Source: QALR01 sp900552255 | Lineage (GTDB): Bacteria > Bacillota > Clostridia > Oscillospirales > CAG-272 | Reading direction: 5' to 3' | Length of the DNA: 64,000 nt | Assembly: GCA_048526005.1 (NCBI GenBank) | Contig: DBFVEH010000013.1 | Span: forward strand, 97,642-161,641 | Shown: positions 35,269-44,204 of the stretch, one piece after another | Numbering within the stretch: position 1 is the stretch's first letter | How the letters are laid out: each line of letters opens with the position of its first letter | Made by a program: the position numbers and the translations under genes | Notes under the pieces: generated by a model | What the model was told of the DNA's origin: nothing | Database searches by the model: none | Seen by the model: only the letters and a program-made list of their open reading frames with translations

Positions 35269-35895
35269 TTATCCCATAACGATTTTATCAAAAAGAGGGA
35301 TATCATAATGCCGGCCGTTCACAGACAGATAGACGAAGTTGAATACGGCATCCGCTATCACGAGAGCAAGCAATCCCCAGAAAAGTCCGTTTAAAAGTCT
35401 CGGCTTTATTTTGCCGATCGCATGAAAGAGGGGATGGAAGAGGAACCGCATAAAGAGGGTGATGGCAATCCCCCAAAAGAGAGAGGGAAGAAGTGCGATA
35501 AATTCGGAAAAGCTGTCCGTCAGAAAAGCATAGCTCCAAAGCTTGATCCCGAACAGAGACTGGAAAAAGGTCGCGGTGACAAGCTCGATCGCCGTGGAGA
35601 GAAGGGCGGCGGCGAGGAAATAGGACAGATATCGCAAAACCGGCTTACTGCGAAAGACCGGGTGTCCGAGAAGCCGCATGTCGGCGGGCGTTCCGAACAG
35701 CAGATAAACGAGGATGAGAGCGAATCCGTAAATCGGGCAGACCGGAAGAAGGAGAAATCCTCTGTCGTTCGGACTTCGCAGAAAAAAAGAGAATATGGTT
35801 TCCCAAAGCCAGCCGAGGAAAGAAAGGACGACGCCGGTCAAGAAAAGCGTTTGGGTTAGTCTCCATTTTGAATGGAGCTTTTCAGTTGAGCTCAT
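35269..35895 (-). CDS. CmpB-like (putative ABC transporter type IV) membrane protein
   Basis: 208 residues, about six membrane segments. The N-terminal LSFLGWLWETIFSFF and DRGFLLLPVCPIYGFALI match the PF06541 family (motif NRGFLxGPxxPIYG). The molecular function of this family is not established. ATG at 35895 with AGAGGTACAATATT. Monocistronic. Confidence 0.8.
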   Translation of the reverse strand: MSSTEKLHSKWRLTQTLFLTGVVLSFLGWLWETIFSFFLRSPNDRGFLLLPVCPIYGFALILVYLLFGTPADMRLLGHPVFRSKPVLRYLSYFLAAALLSTAIELVTATFFQSLFGIKLWSYAFLTDSFSEFIALLPSLFWGIAITLFMRFLFHPLFHAIGKIKPRLLNGLFWGLLALVIADAVFNFVYLSVNGRHYDIPLFDKIVMG

Positions 35896-36178
35896 AATAT
35901 TGTACCTCTGAGATTTTCATGTGGCGGCACCGGTTTTCTTGAATCTCTTGTCGGCTCCTTGGGGATTCGGACAGAAATGATTACCGGATTGTTTATATTA
36001 TTATTCATTTGAACAGAAAATAATGTAAATTCGACAAAAAAATTTTAGATTTATCATGTTTCGACATTATAACATACAAAAATGAACAAAATATGACTTT
36101 GAATTGAATAATTATAAAATAAAGGTTATATATGAAATAAAATGTTGATTTTTATTTCATATATTTCATATATAGAGA
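35896..36178. other. AT-rich gene-free stretch with an inverted repeat
   Basis: Contains ATATGAAATAAAA and TTTTATTTCATAT (about 36128-36163), a near-perfect inverted repeat around a TGTTGAT loop. Promoter of the CmpB-like gene presumably lies in the AT-rich 35940-36060 part, but I cannot pick one boundary. Confidence 0.4.
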
Positions 36179-36203
36179 AAGACCGACGTAAAACGTCGGT
36201 CTT
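36179..36203 (-). terminator. Terminator-like hairpin
   Basis: AAGACCGACG and CGTCGGTCTT form a 10-bp stem; on minus it is followed by TCTCTATATA. It lies downstream of the minus-strand membrane protein gene. Confidence 0.5.
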
Positions 36204-36402
36204 ACTGCTGTTTGACTCCGGGACTTGCTTTTTTATTTTTCATCACTGTTTTTTCCCAAACGCAGGCGTTTTTCACTTTTTTGACGGCCGCACCGGTCGG
36301 CTTTTCGTCATAGATAAACAGAGAGAACTGCCAGTCCCGTAGGTATCCAATGTATCGCCGCCCGATAGGCCGTTTGATGGAGCACCGGATATTCGTCGGG
36401 GC
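36202..36402 (-). other. Start-less open stretch, possible gene remnant
   Basis: Minus-strand frame of 66 codons between two stops, reading APTNIRCSIKRPIGRRYIGY and on to CVWEKTVMKNKKASPG. Composition looks protein-like, but there is no start codon or ribosome site and its stop lies in a terminator stem. It may be the tail of a decayed gene. No family recognised. Confidence 0.2.
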
Positions 36403-36419
36403 TTATATAGGAGGGAAAA

Positions 36420-36875
36420 TCAAAGCGCTTTGTGTCCGATTGCCCTCGGGAATATATAAATATAGAAGGAAAACAGGAGAAAAACAAACGGCATATCAAA
36501 GCCGTACGCAAAGGCGGGATAAAGCGCCATGAGAAAGATAAGGCAGGAATAGACGGCGATTCCGCGGCGCAGGGGCGCGGTTTTCCGTGCGACGCGATCG
36601 GAGCTCTTTCCCGCGGCTTCCTTGCGGGAAAGAAGAAAATTCTGCCATTCCTTCACGCTTTTCGGTTCTTTTTGAATCCGCCGTCCGCCGATGGAATCCG
36701 AAAGAAACAGGAGCAAAAACAAAGTAAAAACGGCATATGCGGCGACGCTTATTCCAATCACCGCCTGCTCGGACAGGTGAAGCTTCGCTTCGGCACCGAG
36801 GCTGAACATGATGAGCGTAATTGCAAAGAAAAGAAATATGCGAAGCGCGGCGGAGGCCGGTGTTTTGAAATTCAT
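36420..36875 (-). CDS. Hypothetical small membrane protein
   Basis: 151 residues from the ATG at 36875 (AAGGAATCCGTC in front). Two membrane segments near the N-terminus, a charged loop (RRIQKEPKSVKEWQNFLLSRKEAAGKSS) and two near the C-terminus. I do not recognise the family. It follows mntP by 40 bases on the same strand, so it may be read through from the manganese riboswitch. Confidence 0.6.
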   Translation of the reverse strand: MNFKTPASAALRIFLFFAITLIMFSLGAEAKLHLSEQAVIGISVAAYAVFTLFLLLFLSDSIGGRRIQKEPKSVKEWQNFLLSRKEAAGKSSDRVARKTAPLRRGIAVYSCLIFLMALYPAFAYGFDMPFVFLLFSFYIYIFPRAIGHKAL

Positions 36876-36915
36876 GACGGATTCCTTTTTGTGTATTTTG
36901 GCGCTTTCCATAGAT

Positions 36916-37467
36916 TCAGAGAACGCCCAAATGCTCGAGAAGAATTTTGATTCCCATGAGAATCAGCACGGCACCTCCGAAAAGCTCCGCTTTGGATTTG
37001 TATTTTGCGCCGAACACATTGCCGACCTTGAGGCCTATCGCGGAAAGGACGAATGTGATGGAGCCGATGACGGCGATGGCGACCCAAATATTGACCTCTT
37101 GAATGGCAAAGGTGACGCCGATTGCAAGCGCATCGATGCTGGTCGAGACCGCGAGCGGCAGCATGGCACGCACGCCAAAGGAGGCATTCATCTTCTCCCC
37201 CTTGTCTCTGGATTCCCACATCATGCTGATTCCGATCAGAATGAGCAGGGCAAAGGCGACCCAGTGATCGATTTTTTCGATGTATTCCTTAAAGCCCGCG
37301 CCGAGAAAATACCCGATCATGGGCATCAGCGCCTGAAACCCGCCGAAATATGCTCCTACGGTAAGCGCGCGGCCGAGCGTAGCCTTTTCGACCGACAGTC
37401 CCTTGCATATCGATACCGCGAATGCGTCCATGGAAAGTCCGACGGCGATGACGATGAGTTCCCACAT
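36916..37467 (-). CDS. mntP: Manganese efflux pump MntP
   Basis: 183 residues, six membrane segments in two repeats, each with the conserved acidic motif: GLSMDAFAVS (residues 10-19) and STSIDALAIGV. Exports Mn2+. The ATG at 37467 matches the family start; the longer open frame reads through the riboswitch. Preceded by a yybP-ykoY riboswitch, which supports the manganese role. Confidence 0.93.
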   Translation of the reverse strand: MWELIVIAVGLSMDAFAVSICKGLSVEKATLGRALTVGAYFGGFQALMPMIGYFLGAGFKEYIEKIDHWVAFALLILIGISMMWESRDKGEKMNASFGVRAMLPLAVSTSIDALAIGVTFAIQEVNIWVAIAVIGSITFVLSAIGLKVGNVFGAKYKSKAELFGGAVLILMGIKILLEHLGVL

Positions 37468-37503
37468 ATGTTTTGATTCTCCTCTTAATTGATATTGACA
37501 GAT

Positions 37504-37620
37504 AAAAAAAGACCTATCTGCCGCGTGAACAGATAAGTCTCGTCGTTTCATGCGGGGCCAGAACAGCGCGTGTTCAGTGTGTTGGCCGCGCAGCGCCGAG
37601 GCGCCGACTACTCCCTTATG
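37504..37620 (-). ncRNA. yybP-ykoY manganese riboswitch with terminator
   Basis: Minus strand reads AAGGGAGTAG (37608-37617), GGCCAACA, GGCCCCGCATGAAACGACG, the conserved loop elements of the Mn2+-sensing family, then a terminator stem AGACTTATCTG/CAGATAGGTCT (37508-37540) followed by TTTTTTT. Mn2+ binding should favour antitermination and raise mntP expression. Confidence 0.85.
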
Positions 37621-37629
37621 CTTTCGCAC

Positions 37630-37658
37630 ATTGTATCACCTTTTCCGTGTTTTGTCAA
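37630..37658 (-). promoter_or_regulatory. Promoter of the riboswitch-mntP unit
   Basis: Minus strand TTGACA (37653-37658), 17-base spacer, TACAAT (37630-37635), about 10 bases before the riboswitch. Confidence 0.85.
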
Positions 37659-37691
37659 CTGAGAATTGCGCGGTTTTCGGGCGATTTTATG

Positions 37692-37721
37692 TTGACAGAA
37701 AAATGGGGGATATGTTATACT
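37692..37721 (+). promoter_or_regulatory. Promoter of the Wzz-like/ABC cluster
   Basis: TTGACA (37692-37697), 18-base spacer, TATACT (37716-37721), divergent from the mntP promoter. Confidence 0.75.
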
Positions 37722-37783
37722 TCAATATACGAAATATATTAGGGAAATATGTCGAATCCCTCTTATGACGGAGCGTGACGCCT

Positions 37784-38380
37784 ATGACTTATCGTGAACT
37801 TCTGCTTTCTCTGCGCCGCCGTGCGCTGCCCATTCTGCTGGTCTCGTTTCTGTGCGGTGCCGCTTTCTTTTCCGTGACGGCGTTCCTTTTACCTGAACGG
37901 TATGTCGCCTCTACGGTTTTTTGTGTCAGGAACCGCACAGGATATGAGGAGGGCATCACCAGCGCCGATCTTGCGGCGTGCGAATCGCTGACCGATCCGT
38001 GCATCGCGCTGATGACGGGCTCGGAGATCATGAGCCTTGCGTCGGGATCCCTTGACGGGATGACGGAGAGCGCCCTTAAAAGCAGGCTTTCGTTTGAAAA
38101 TATGGGCGCCGGCGTTTTTCGGATGTCGGTTACGGACGGCGATGCCGAACGCGCAAGGGCTGCCGCCTTGGCGATTGCCGAGGCATCGGTGCCGCGGATC
38201 CCTGCGGTCATCGATGCGGGCGCGCTTACCGTCATCGACGGGGTATCGGTGACGCCGCTCGCGCGTCCTGCCGGGCGGAATGCCGTCATCGGCTTTGCCG
38301 CGGGGCTTGCCGTATCGGTGTGCTTCGTTATTTTTTCGGCGGCGCGCGGAAAAAAAGCGCGCGCTGCTCGTTCTGTGTGA
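37784..38380 (+). CDS. Wzz/YveK-type chain-length determinant-like membrane protein
   Basis: 198 residues. Two membrane segments near the ends (ALPILLVSFLCGAAFFSVTAFL and AVIGFAAGLAVSVCFVIF) flank an extracytoplasmic domain of about 130 residues, the layout of Wzz/YveK capsule regulators. The Pro-rich segment before the second segment (VTPLARPAGRN) also fits. No tyrosine kinase or glycosyltransferase is nearby, so the role is uncertain. ATG at 37784 has ACGGAG; a GTG at 37775 is too close to it. Confidence 0.7.
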   Translation: MTYRELLLSLRRRALPILLVSFLCGAAFFSVTAFLLPERYVASTVFCVRNRTGYEEGITSADLAACESLTDPCIALMTGSEIMSLASGSLDGMTESALKSRLSFENMGAGVFRMSVTDGDAERARAAALAIAEASVPRIPAVIDAGALTVIDGVSVTPLARPAGRNAVIGFAAGLAVSVCFVIFSAARGKKARAARSV

Positions 38381-38401
38381 AGGAAAGGACGGTAACTGAA
38401 T

Positions 38402-40675
38402 TTGTTTGAAATCGATCGAATACCGGCGGAGATATACGCCGTGCTTGCCGATAAAGGTGTCAGGACGGAGGATATCCTGCTTGCCGCTTACTGCGACAGG
38501 GACAGGGATCATACGCCGTGCGACACCTATCTTTTTGCGACGGCGGAGGAGCTGCTGGTGCTTTCCGGCCTGTTTTCCCGCGAGACGGACACGCGCCGCC
38601 GCCGCTTTGCTAAAATTTGGAATGAAACGGAATATACGGTCTATTCCCTGAAAAGCCTGAAAGGCTTCAAAATCGAGGAGCTGATTTCCAGCGCAAGGTT
38701 TACAGCCGAGGACGAAAATGGAGAACCGATTTTTCTCGCGGCCATGACGAACTTCTGCCGCACCTCTATGATCGTCTTTAAAAAATATATCGATAAGATC
38801 AAGTGCGACGGCGCCTTTGAGGTGGATCCCGACGACGATCCGAAATCGAATCGATGCCCGAAATGCGGGAACCGCTATCCGGAGAAAAACAGAAAAATCT
38901 GCCCGAAATGTATGGATAAGGGCAAGCTTTTCCGCAGGATCGCGGGCTTTTTCCTGAAATACAAGCTGTATCTCGTCCTATCGCTCGTCTCGCTTGTGTT
39001 CATGACGGCGCTCAGTATCCTCGCTTCTTATTTTTCCGCAGGCTTTTTCTACCGCGAGGTGCTGGAGGAGGACGGGAGCTTTTACGGCATGATCGCTTTC
39101 GTGCTTGTTTTGGTCGTCGGCGCGAAGCTGCTGACGACGGGCTCTACGATCGTCAACAACTATGTGACCTCCATCATCGCGGCAAAGGTGAATTTTGACT
39201 TGAAGAAAACGATCTTCGGCGCGATCGAGCGTCTTTCCCTCGGCTTTTTCACAAGCCGTCAGACGGGCGGACTCATGACGCAGATCAACAACGATTCCAA
39301 CACGATCTACGACTTTTTCTGCAATATTCTTCCGTATTTTATCGTCAATGTGGTCAAGGTCGCGGTGCTCGTCGTGCTGCTGCTCCTTATCGATCCGCTG
39401 CTTTCGCTCTTGTCTCTCATGGTGATTCCCGTTTCTTTCATCGTGATGCGGATCAGCTATGCCAAAAACCGCAAGCTGCATGCCAAGCGGTATTCGAGCC
39501 AGCGGTCGATGACCTCTTTTCTTTCCGACGAGCTTTCCGGCATGAGGGTCGTCAAGGCCTTTTCCAAGGAAAAGGAGGAGATCGAACGGTTCGACGCGCG
39601 CTCGGCCCGTCTTGCGCAGGCGGATATCCGCCGCGGCGTGTTCAATACGTTTTTCTCTCCCCTGTCCGGCTTTATTCTCTATACGCTCGGCAATCTTGTC
39701 GCACTCGGCGTCGGCGGCTGGTTCGTGATACAGGGCAGGCTCGATTATGCCGATCTCATGATGTTCACGACCTATATGAATATGATTTACTCGCCGTTGT
39801 TTTTTTTCAGCGAAATGTCGGAAATGACGGCGGACTGCTCCAACTCCCTGCAAAGACTTTTTGAGATCATGGATTCTCAGCCGGAGGTCTGCGAGGCGGA
39901 AAACCCCATGCGCTGCGATACGTTTCGGGGCGACGTGCGCTTTGATAACGTGTCGTTCTCCTACATCAAGAACCACAAGGTCATCGACAATGTGAGCTTC
40001 GAGGTCGAGGCCGGCAAAACGCTCGGCATTGTCGGTCATACGGGCGCCGGAAAGAGCACGCTTGCCAATCTGCTGATCCGGCTTTATGATCCGGAGAGCG
40101 GCACGGTCACCATCGACGGAACCGACATCAAGAAACTCGCGTTTGCCGATCTTTACCGCAATATCGCGATCGTTTCGCAGGAGACGTATCTCTTCATGGG
40201 CACGATTCTCGAAAATATCCGCTATGCGCGTCCCGACGCGAGCTATGACGAGGTCATCGCGGCGGCGAAGGCTGCCGGCGCGCACGATTTCATCGTGAAG
40301 CTGCCGGACGCCTACGATACGAAGATCGGCTTCGGCTATAAGGATTTGTCCGGCGGAGAGCGTCAGCGGCTTTCCATTGCAAGGGCGATTCTGCGCAATC
40401 CGAAGATCCTGATCCTCGACGAGGCGACGGCGGCGATGGATACCGAGACCGAGCGGAAAATCCAGTCGGCGCTCACCGAGCTTGTGAAGGGCAAAACCAC
40501 CATCATGATCGCGCACCGTCTTTCGACTCTGCGCGACGCCGACAGTCTCATCGTCATTGAGAACGGCAAGGTGGCGGAGTCCGGCACGCATGACGAGCTG
40601 ATGGCAAGGGACGGCGTCTATCACAAGCTTTACAGCCTCCAAATCGAGGCGCTGAAAAACGCGGGCATCGCGTAA
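38402..40675 (+). CDS. ABC transporter (membrane plus ATPase) with N-terminal zinc-ribbon extension, first of pair
   Basis: 757 residues from a TTG start (GGACGGTAACTGAAT upstream). A soluble N-terminal region of about 140 residues is followed by a CPKCG-x9-CPKC zinc-ribbon-like motif (about 157-171), then a six-segment ABC membrane domain and an ATPase with Walker A GHTGAGKST (about 546), signature LSGGERQRLSIA (about 651) and Walker B ILILDEATAAMD. The first ABC gene of an ABC-DUF1854-ABC cluster; the two proteins probably form a heterodimer. Related clusters are annotated as cyanophycin-metabolism-associated, but no cyanophycin gene is in this window. Confidence 0.88.
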   Translation: MFEIDRIPAEIYAVLADKGVRTEDILLAAYCDRDRDHTPCDTYLFATAEELLVLSGLFSRETDTRRRRFAKIWNETEYTVYSLKSLKGFKIEELISSARFTAEDENGEPIFLAAMTNFCRTSMIVFKKYIDKIKCDGAFEVDPDDDPKSNRCPKCGNRYPEKNRKICPKCMDKGKLFRRIAGFFLKYKLYLVLSLVSLVFMTALSILASYFSAGFFYREVLEEDGSFYGMIAFVLVLVVGAKLLTTGSTIVNNYVTSIIAAKVNFDLKKTIFGAIERLSLGFFTSRQTGGLMTQINNDSNTIYDFFCNILPYFIVNVVKVAVLVVLLLLIDPLLSLLSLMVIPVSFIVMRISYAKNRKLHAKRYSSQRSMTSFLSDELSGMRVVKAFSKEKEEIERFDARSARLAQADIRRGVFNTFFSPLSGFILYTLGNLVALGVGGWFVIQGRLDYADLMMFTTYMNMIYSPLFFFSEMSEMTADCSNSLQRLFEIMDSQPEVCEAENPMRCDTFRGDVRFDNVSFSYIKNHKVIDNVSFEVEAGKTLGIVGHTGAGKSTLANLLIRLYDPESGTVTIDGTDIKKLAFADLYRNIAIVSQETYLFMGTILENIRYARPDASYDEVIAAAKAAGAHDFIVKLPDAYDTKIGFGYKDLSGGERQRLSIARAILRNPKILILDEATAAMDTETERKIQSALTELVKGKTTIMIAHRLSTLRDADSLIVIENGKVAESGTHDELMARDGVYHKLYSLQIEALKNAGIA

Positions 40676-40810
40676 AAGGAAGCGGGCGGCATACGCCGCT
40701 TTGAGAGGGGGAGCTTCCGAAAAGGGACGTGCGGAAAATATTTCATCTTTTAACGTATCGCTTTCGCAGCTCCTTTCAATAAAAATATTCAGCATAAAGA
40801 GGAAATATAT

Positions 40811-41374
40811 ATGGATCAAAACAAAATGGGGGGCAGACGCCGTCCGCCCGAGGGCGGCGCGCCCGGCAGAAAACCGACGGCGGAGAATCCGAACACGCCG
40901 GAAATCACAGAAAGCAACGCTTCTTTTCTCATGCGCGGCGGCTTTCTGTACATGAAGCATCCGAAGGACGCGGAGCCGGTGCGGGTAATGCTGCATCGGG
41001 ATTTCCCGTTTGAATTTCTATGGGAGTACATATCGGTGCTCGATGTCGACGGCTATGAGCTGGCATCGATTCGGAAAATCGACGATTTTTCCGGCGAGGA
41101 GCGGGAAATGCTTGTCCGTGAGCTGGAGAGAAAATATTATTCTCCGGTGATCCGGAAAATCTATTCGGTCAAGGAACGCTTCGGCTTTTCCTACTGGGAC
41201 GCGGAGACCTCCGCGGGCCGGCTGACCTTTACGCTTCAGGATACGTTCAAAAGTATGGTCCGCGCGGGCGGCGGCCGGCTGTTTTTGTTCGATGTGGACG
41301 GGAACCGCTTCGTGATCGAAGATACGGAGGCGCTCGACCGCAGAAGCTATAAGAAGATCGAGCTTTATCTGTAA
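40811..41374 (+). CDS. DUF1854 family protein
   Basis: 187 residues. A Pro/Gly/Arg-rich disordered N-terminus (about 1-40) is followed by a compact domain with FLWEYISVLDVDGYELASI and ELERKYYSPVIRKIYSVKER, matching DUF1854. This family is found between ABC transporter genes, as here. Function unknown; the position suggests a cytoplasmic regulatory or accessory subunit of the flanking transporter. AGAGGAAATATAT ribosome site. Confidence 0.82.
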   Translation: MDQNKMGGRRRPPEGGAPGRKPTAENPNTPEITESNASFLMRGGFLYMKHPKDAEPVRVMLHRDFPFEFLWEYISVLDVDGYELASIRKIDDFSGEEREMLVRELERKYYSPVIRKIYSVKERFGFSYWDAETSAGRLTFTLQDTFKSMVRAGGGRLFLFDVDGNRFVIEDTEALDRRSYKKIELYL

Positions 41375-41388
41375 GCGGGGTGATGATA

Positions 41389-43590
41389 TTGGCAAATGAA
41401 AATAAGCGGCTCATCTCCCGCGCAAAAGAGCTTTGCTCCGGTCTTTCCGACGAGCAGGCGGTTTCGGTTTGGGAGTATAACCTCGACCGCACCGTGCCGG
41501 ATGGGGTGACGGACGGCTTCGTTCTCGTGACCGAGCAGGCGCTTTTGGTTTATGAGAACGGAGAGACGGTTTTGGAGGCTTCTCTCTCATCGGTCGAGGA
41601 GTTCAAATTCACCGCCGGCGTCGGCTGCGTTTTCGCGGAATATACCGACAAATCGGGGAAAACCGAGCTGATCTCGCGTGCGGACTGCTCCCACAAAAGC
41701 CGCATCGCGGCGGCCGTCAAGGCGGCGAACCATTATCTGCGATACGGACGGCACGCCTTTGAAAAATATTCTCCGGCGGCGAGGGTATGCCCGAAGTGCG
41801 GACGCGCCTATCGCGACGGCTCGGAAACCTGTCTCACCTGTATCGACAAAAAACGGATCGTCTCCCGTCTGTGGGAGATCATGAAGCCCTATAAATGGCA
41901 TATTGCCGCTTCCATTCTCCTGTTCGCGGTGATTTCGGGGATCAATCTTATCACCCCGTATCTCAACCGCGTTTTGGTGGACGACTATATCCGCAGCGAG
42001 GAACCGGTGCTGCTTTCCGCCTTTGTCGCGGCGGTGCTGGCGATTCTCGTCGCACAGCTTGTGCAGCGGGGACTCACCTCCGTGCGCAACTGGTTTCTCG
42101 TGATCGCGGGAAACAAGGTGGTGCTGCGTCTGCGCGGGATCGTGTTTGAGAAAATCCAAAAGCTCTCCATTTCCCGTATTTCCAAGCGCACCGCGGGAGA
42201 GCTTTTGAACAGGGTATCGAACGACACGGCGCGCATCCGCATGTTCATCGTCAATCAGCTGTCGAGTATGATCGAGCAGATCATGCTGTTTTTGGCGGTC
42301 GGCATCGCGCTTTTCATCTACGACTGGAAGCTGGCGCTTCTGATTATCCTGCCGACGCCGCTGATCGCGGTGGCATTCGCGCTGTTCCGCGGCGCGATGG
42401 GCAAGCTGTTCCGGCGCAACTGGGAACGTCAGTCGCAGTCGAACACGGTGCTGCACGATATCTTTTCCGGTATCCGCGTCGTGAAATCCTACGGCATGGA
42501 GCACCGCGAGGCGCAGCGCTTTGAAGAATATGCCGCCGCGGAGAAGGAAACACAGCTTCAAATCGAGAAAAAATGGGCATTTATCAATCCGATCCTGCAA
42601 TTTTTGATGGGCTTCGGAGAATTTATTCTCTTATACTATGCGGGCAGCGCCGTTTTAGGCGGAACGATGACGTACGGCGAAATGTCGCAGTTTTCGAGCT
42701 ATGCCGGCATGCTGTATGCGCCGCTTCAATTTCTCGCGACGCTGCCGCGTCAGATCATGCAGGCAGCAACCTCCATCACCAAGGTGTTCGAGATCATCGA
42801 CGAACCGGTGGAGATCGAGGACAGCGCGAATGCCGTCGATATCGATATCAAAGGCAACATCGACATCGAGGACGTTTCCTTCGGGTACGACGAAACGGCG
42901 GAGGTGCTGCGCGATATCACGCTCCATGTGAAGCCGGGCGATTTTATCGGACTTGTGGGCAAGTCCGGGACTGGAAAATCGACGCTTATCAATCTTGTCA
43001 TGAGAATGTATGACGTCGACGAGGGCTCCGTCAAGATCGACGGCGTGGATATCCGGGATATATCCCAGCGGTCGCTGCGCTCGCAGATCGGCGTCGTTTT
43101 GCAGGAGACGTTCCTTTTCAACGGGACGATTTTCCAAAATATCGCCTATGCGAAGGCGGACGCGACACGGGAGGAGGTCATCGCCGCAGCGAAGGCGGCG
43201 GGCGCTCACAGCTTTATTGTCAAGCTGACCGACGGCTACAACACATGGGTAGGGGAGCGCGGCTGCACGCTCTCCGGCGGAGAGAAGCAGCGCATCGCCA
43301 TCGCCAGAGCGCTCCTGCACAATCCGAAGATCCTGATTCTCGACGAGGCGACGGCGTCGCTCGATACCGAGACGGAAAAGCAGATTCAGGATTCTCTTGC
43401 CGCGCTCTCGCATGAGCGCACCACCATCGCCATTGCGCATAGGCTTTCCACGCTTCGCAACGCGACGCGCCTTGTGGTGCTCGACCGCGGAAGAATCGTC
43501 GAGACCGGCACGCACGACGAGCTGATCGAGAAAGAGGGGATATACTATGATCTCGTCATGGCGCAGAGAGAGATGTCCAAGATGGCATAA
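41389..43590 (+). CDS. ABC transporter with N-terminal zinc-ribbon extension, second of pair
   Basis: 733 residues from TTG at 41389, which has a GGGGTGAT site at ideal distance; GTG 41380 and ATG 41383 are possible. Same layout as the gene at 38402: N-terminal domain, CPKCG-x9-CLTC motif (about 130-145), six membrane segments, ATPase with Walker A GKSGTGKST (about 523), LSGGEKQRIAIA (about 630) and ILILDEATASLD. Both ABC proteins of the pair keep the catalytic Glu after Walker B. Substrate unknown. Confidence 0.88.
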   Translation: MANENKRLISRAKELCSGLSDEQAVSVWEYNLDRTVPDGVTDGFVLVTEQALLVYENGETVLEASLSSVEEFKFTAGVGCVFAEYTDKSGKTELISRADCSHKSRIAAAVKAANHYLRYGRHAFEKYSPAARVCPKCGRAYRDGSETCLTCIDKKRIVSRLWEIMKPYKWHIAASILLFAVISGINLITPYLNRVLVDDYIRSEEPVLLSAFVAAVLAILVAQLVQRGLTSVRNWFLVIAGNKVVLRLRGIVFEKIQKLSISRISKRTAGELLNRVSNDTARIRMFIVNQLSSMIEQIMLFLAVGIALFIYDWKLALLIILPTPLIAVAFALFRGAMGKLFRRNWERQSQSNTVLHDIFSGIRVVKSYGMEHREAQRFEEYAAAEKETQLQIEKKWAFINPILQFLMGFGEFILLYYAGSAVLGGTMTYGEMSQFSSYAGMLYAPLQFLATLPRQIMQAATSITKVFEIIDEPVEIEDSANAVDIDIKGNIDIEDVSFGYDETAEVLRDITLHVKPGDFIGLVGKSGTGKSTLINLVMRMYDVDEGSVKIDGVDIRDISQRSLRSQIGVVLQETFLFNGTIFQNIAYAKADATREEVIAAAKAAGAHSFIVKLTDGYNTWVGERGCTLSGGEKQRIAIARALLHNPKILILDEATASLDTETEKQIQDSLAALSHERTTIAIAHRLSTLRNATRLVVLDRGRIVETGTHDELIEKEGIYYDLVMAQREMSKMA

Positions 43591-43616
43591 AAACAATGGA
43601 ATATTTTTTAAAAAGC

Positions 43617-43650
43617 AAAAAGCCCGGCTGCAAAAGCAGCCGGACTTTTT
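43617..43650 (+). terminator. Terminator of the ABC cluster
   Basis: AAAAAGCCCGGCTGC and GCAGCCGGACTTTTT form a 15-bp stem around AAAA. Confidence 0.85.
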
Positions 43651-44204
43651 CTCAAAATATTGTCGAGATAGACGCTTTTTCAACCAATATCATTGAAAAT
43701 TTTCCAAAAATTCCGGCAAAGAATGAAGGGCATTTCCGCGCCGCCGACCCGCCTCATCCGACGCGGCAGGCGCGTCCGCCGCATATCGCCGCAAACAGCC
43801 TGTCAAGGCCGGCGGCGATGTCAGAAAGCGCTGCGCCGAAGATCGCCTTTTCTATATGTGGTCGCTGAGAACGCCTCTTGGGTGATGTTTTTTTCACGGC
43901 GTAGACGCTTGATGCTTTCTCCGATTTGAATTTTCATGTTTTTCACCATTCCTTTTTCATAAGATCGCAAGCAGGCCTGTTCTATTTTTATCATACCCGA
44001 TTTTACGGTATTTGTACAGCTCCTGTTAAGAAAGGAAAATTCAACTTTCGGTTAAAAAAATATCTTATAAAGAAAAATCGCATATGCCTTTTGTCTTGTC
44101 GTTTGTGCCCTTTCCGCATACAATGAAGTGAGCGAATCATCGCCGGCGGATGTACATACCTTATGATATCCGCTGTGAAAAAGAGAAAGGAAGGAAATCA
44201 TACC
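43651..44204. other. Intergenic stretch before the dipicolinate operon
   Basis: Holds only the XRE gene remnant at 43821-43937 on minus. I cannot assign a clear sigma-A promoter for spoVFA; sporulation sigma-K promoters are poorly visible by eye. Confidence 0.4.
43821..43937 (-). pseudogene. Truncated XRE-family (Cro/CI) regulator
   Basis: Minus strand GGAATGGTGAAAAAC precedes an ATG that opens MKIQIGESIKRLRREKNITQEAFS, the first two helices of an XRE helix-turn-helix, then the frame derails (ATTYRKGDLRRSAF, stop at residue 39). A frame change after residue 24 gives about 35 more codons (HIEKAIFGAALSDIAAGLDRLF) before a stop, but no recognition helix. Read as a decayed gene. Confidence 0.55.

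Noticed and set aside
38978..40996. 672-codon antisense frame across the first ABC gene
   Set aside because: Same reason; no ribosome site, composition of a shadow frame.
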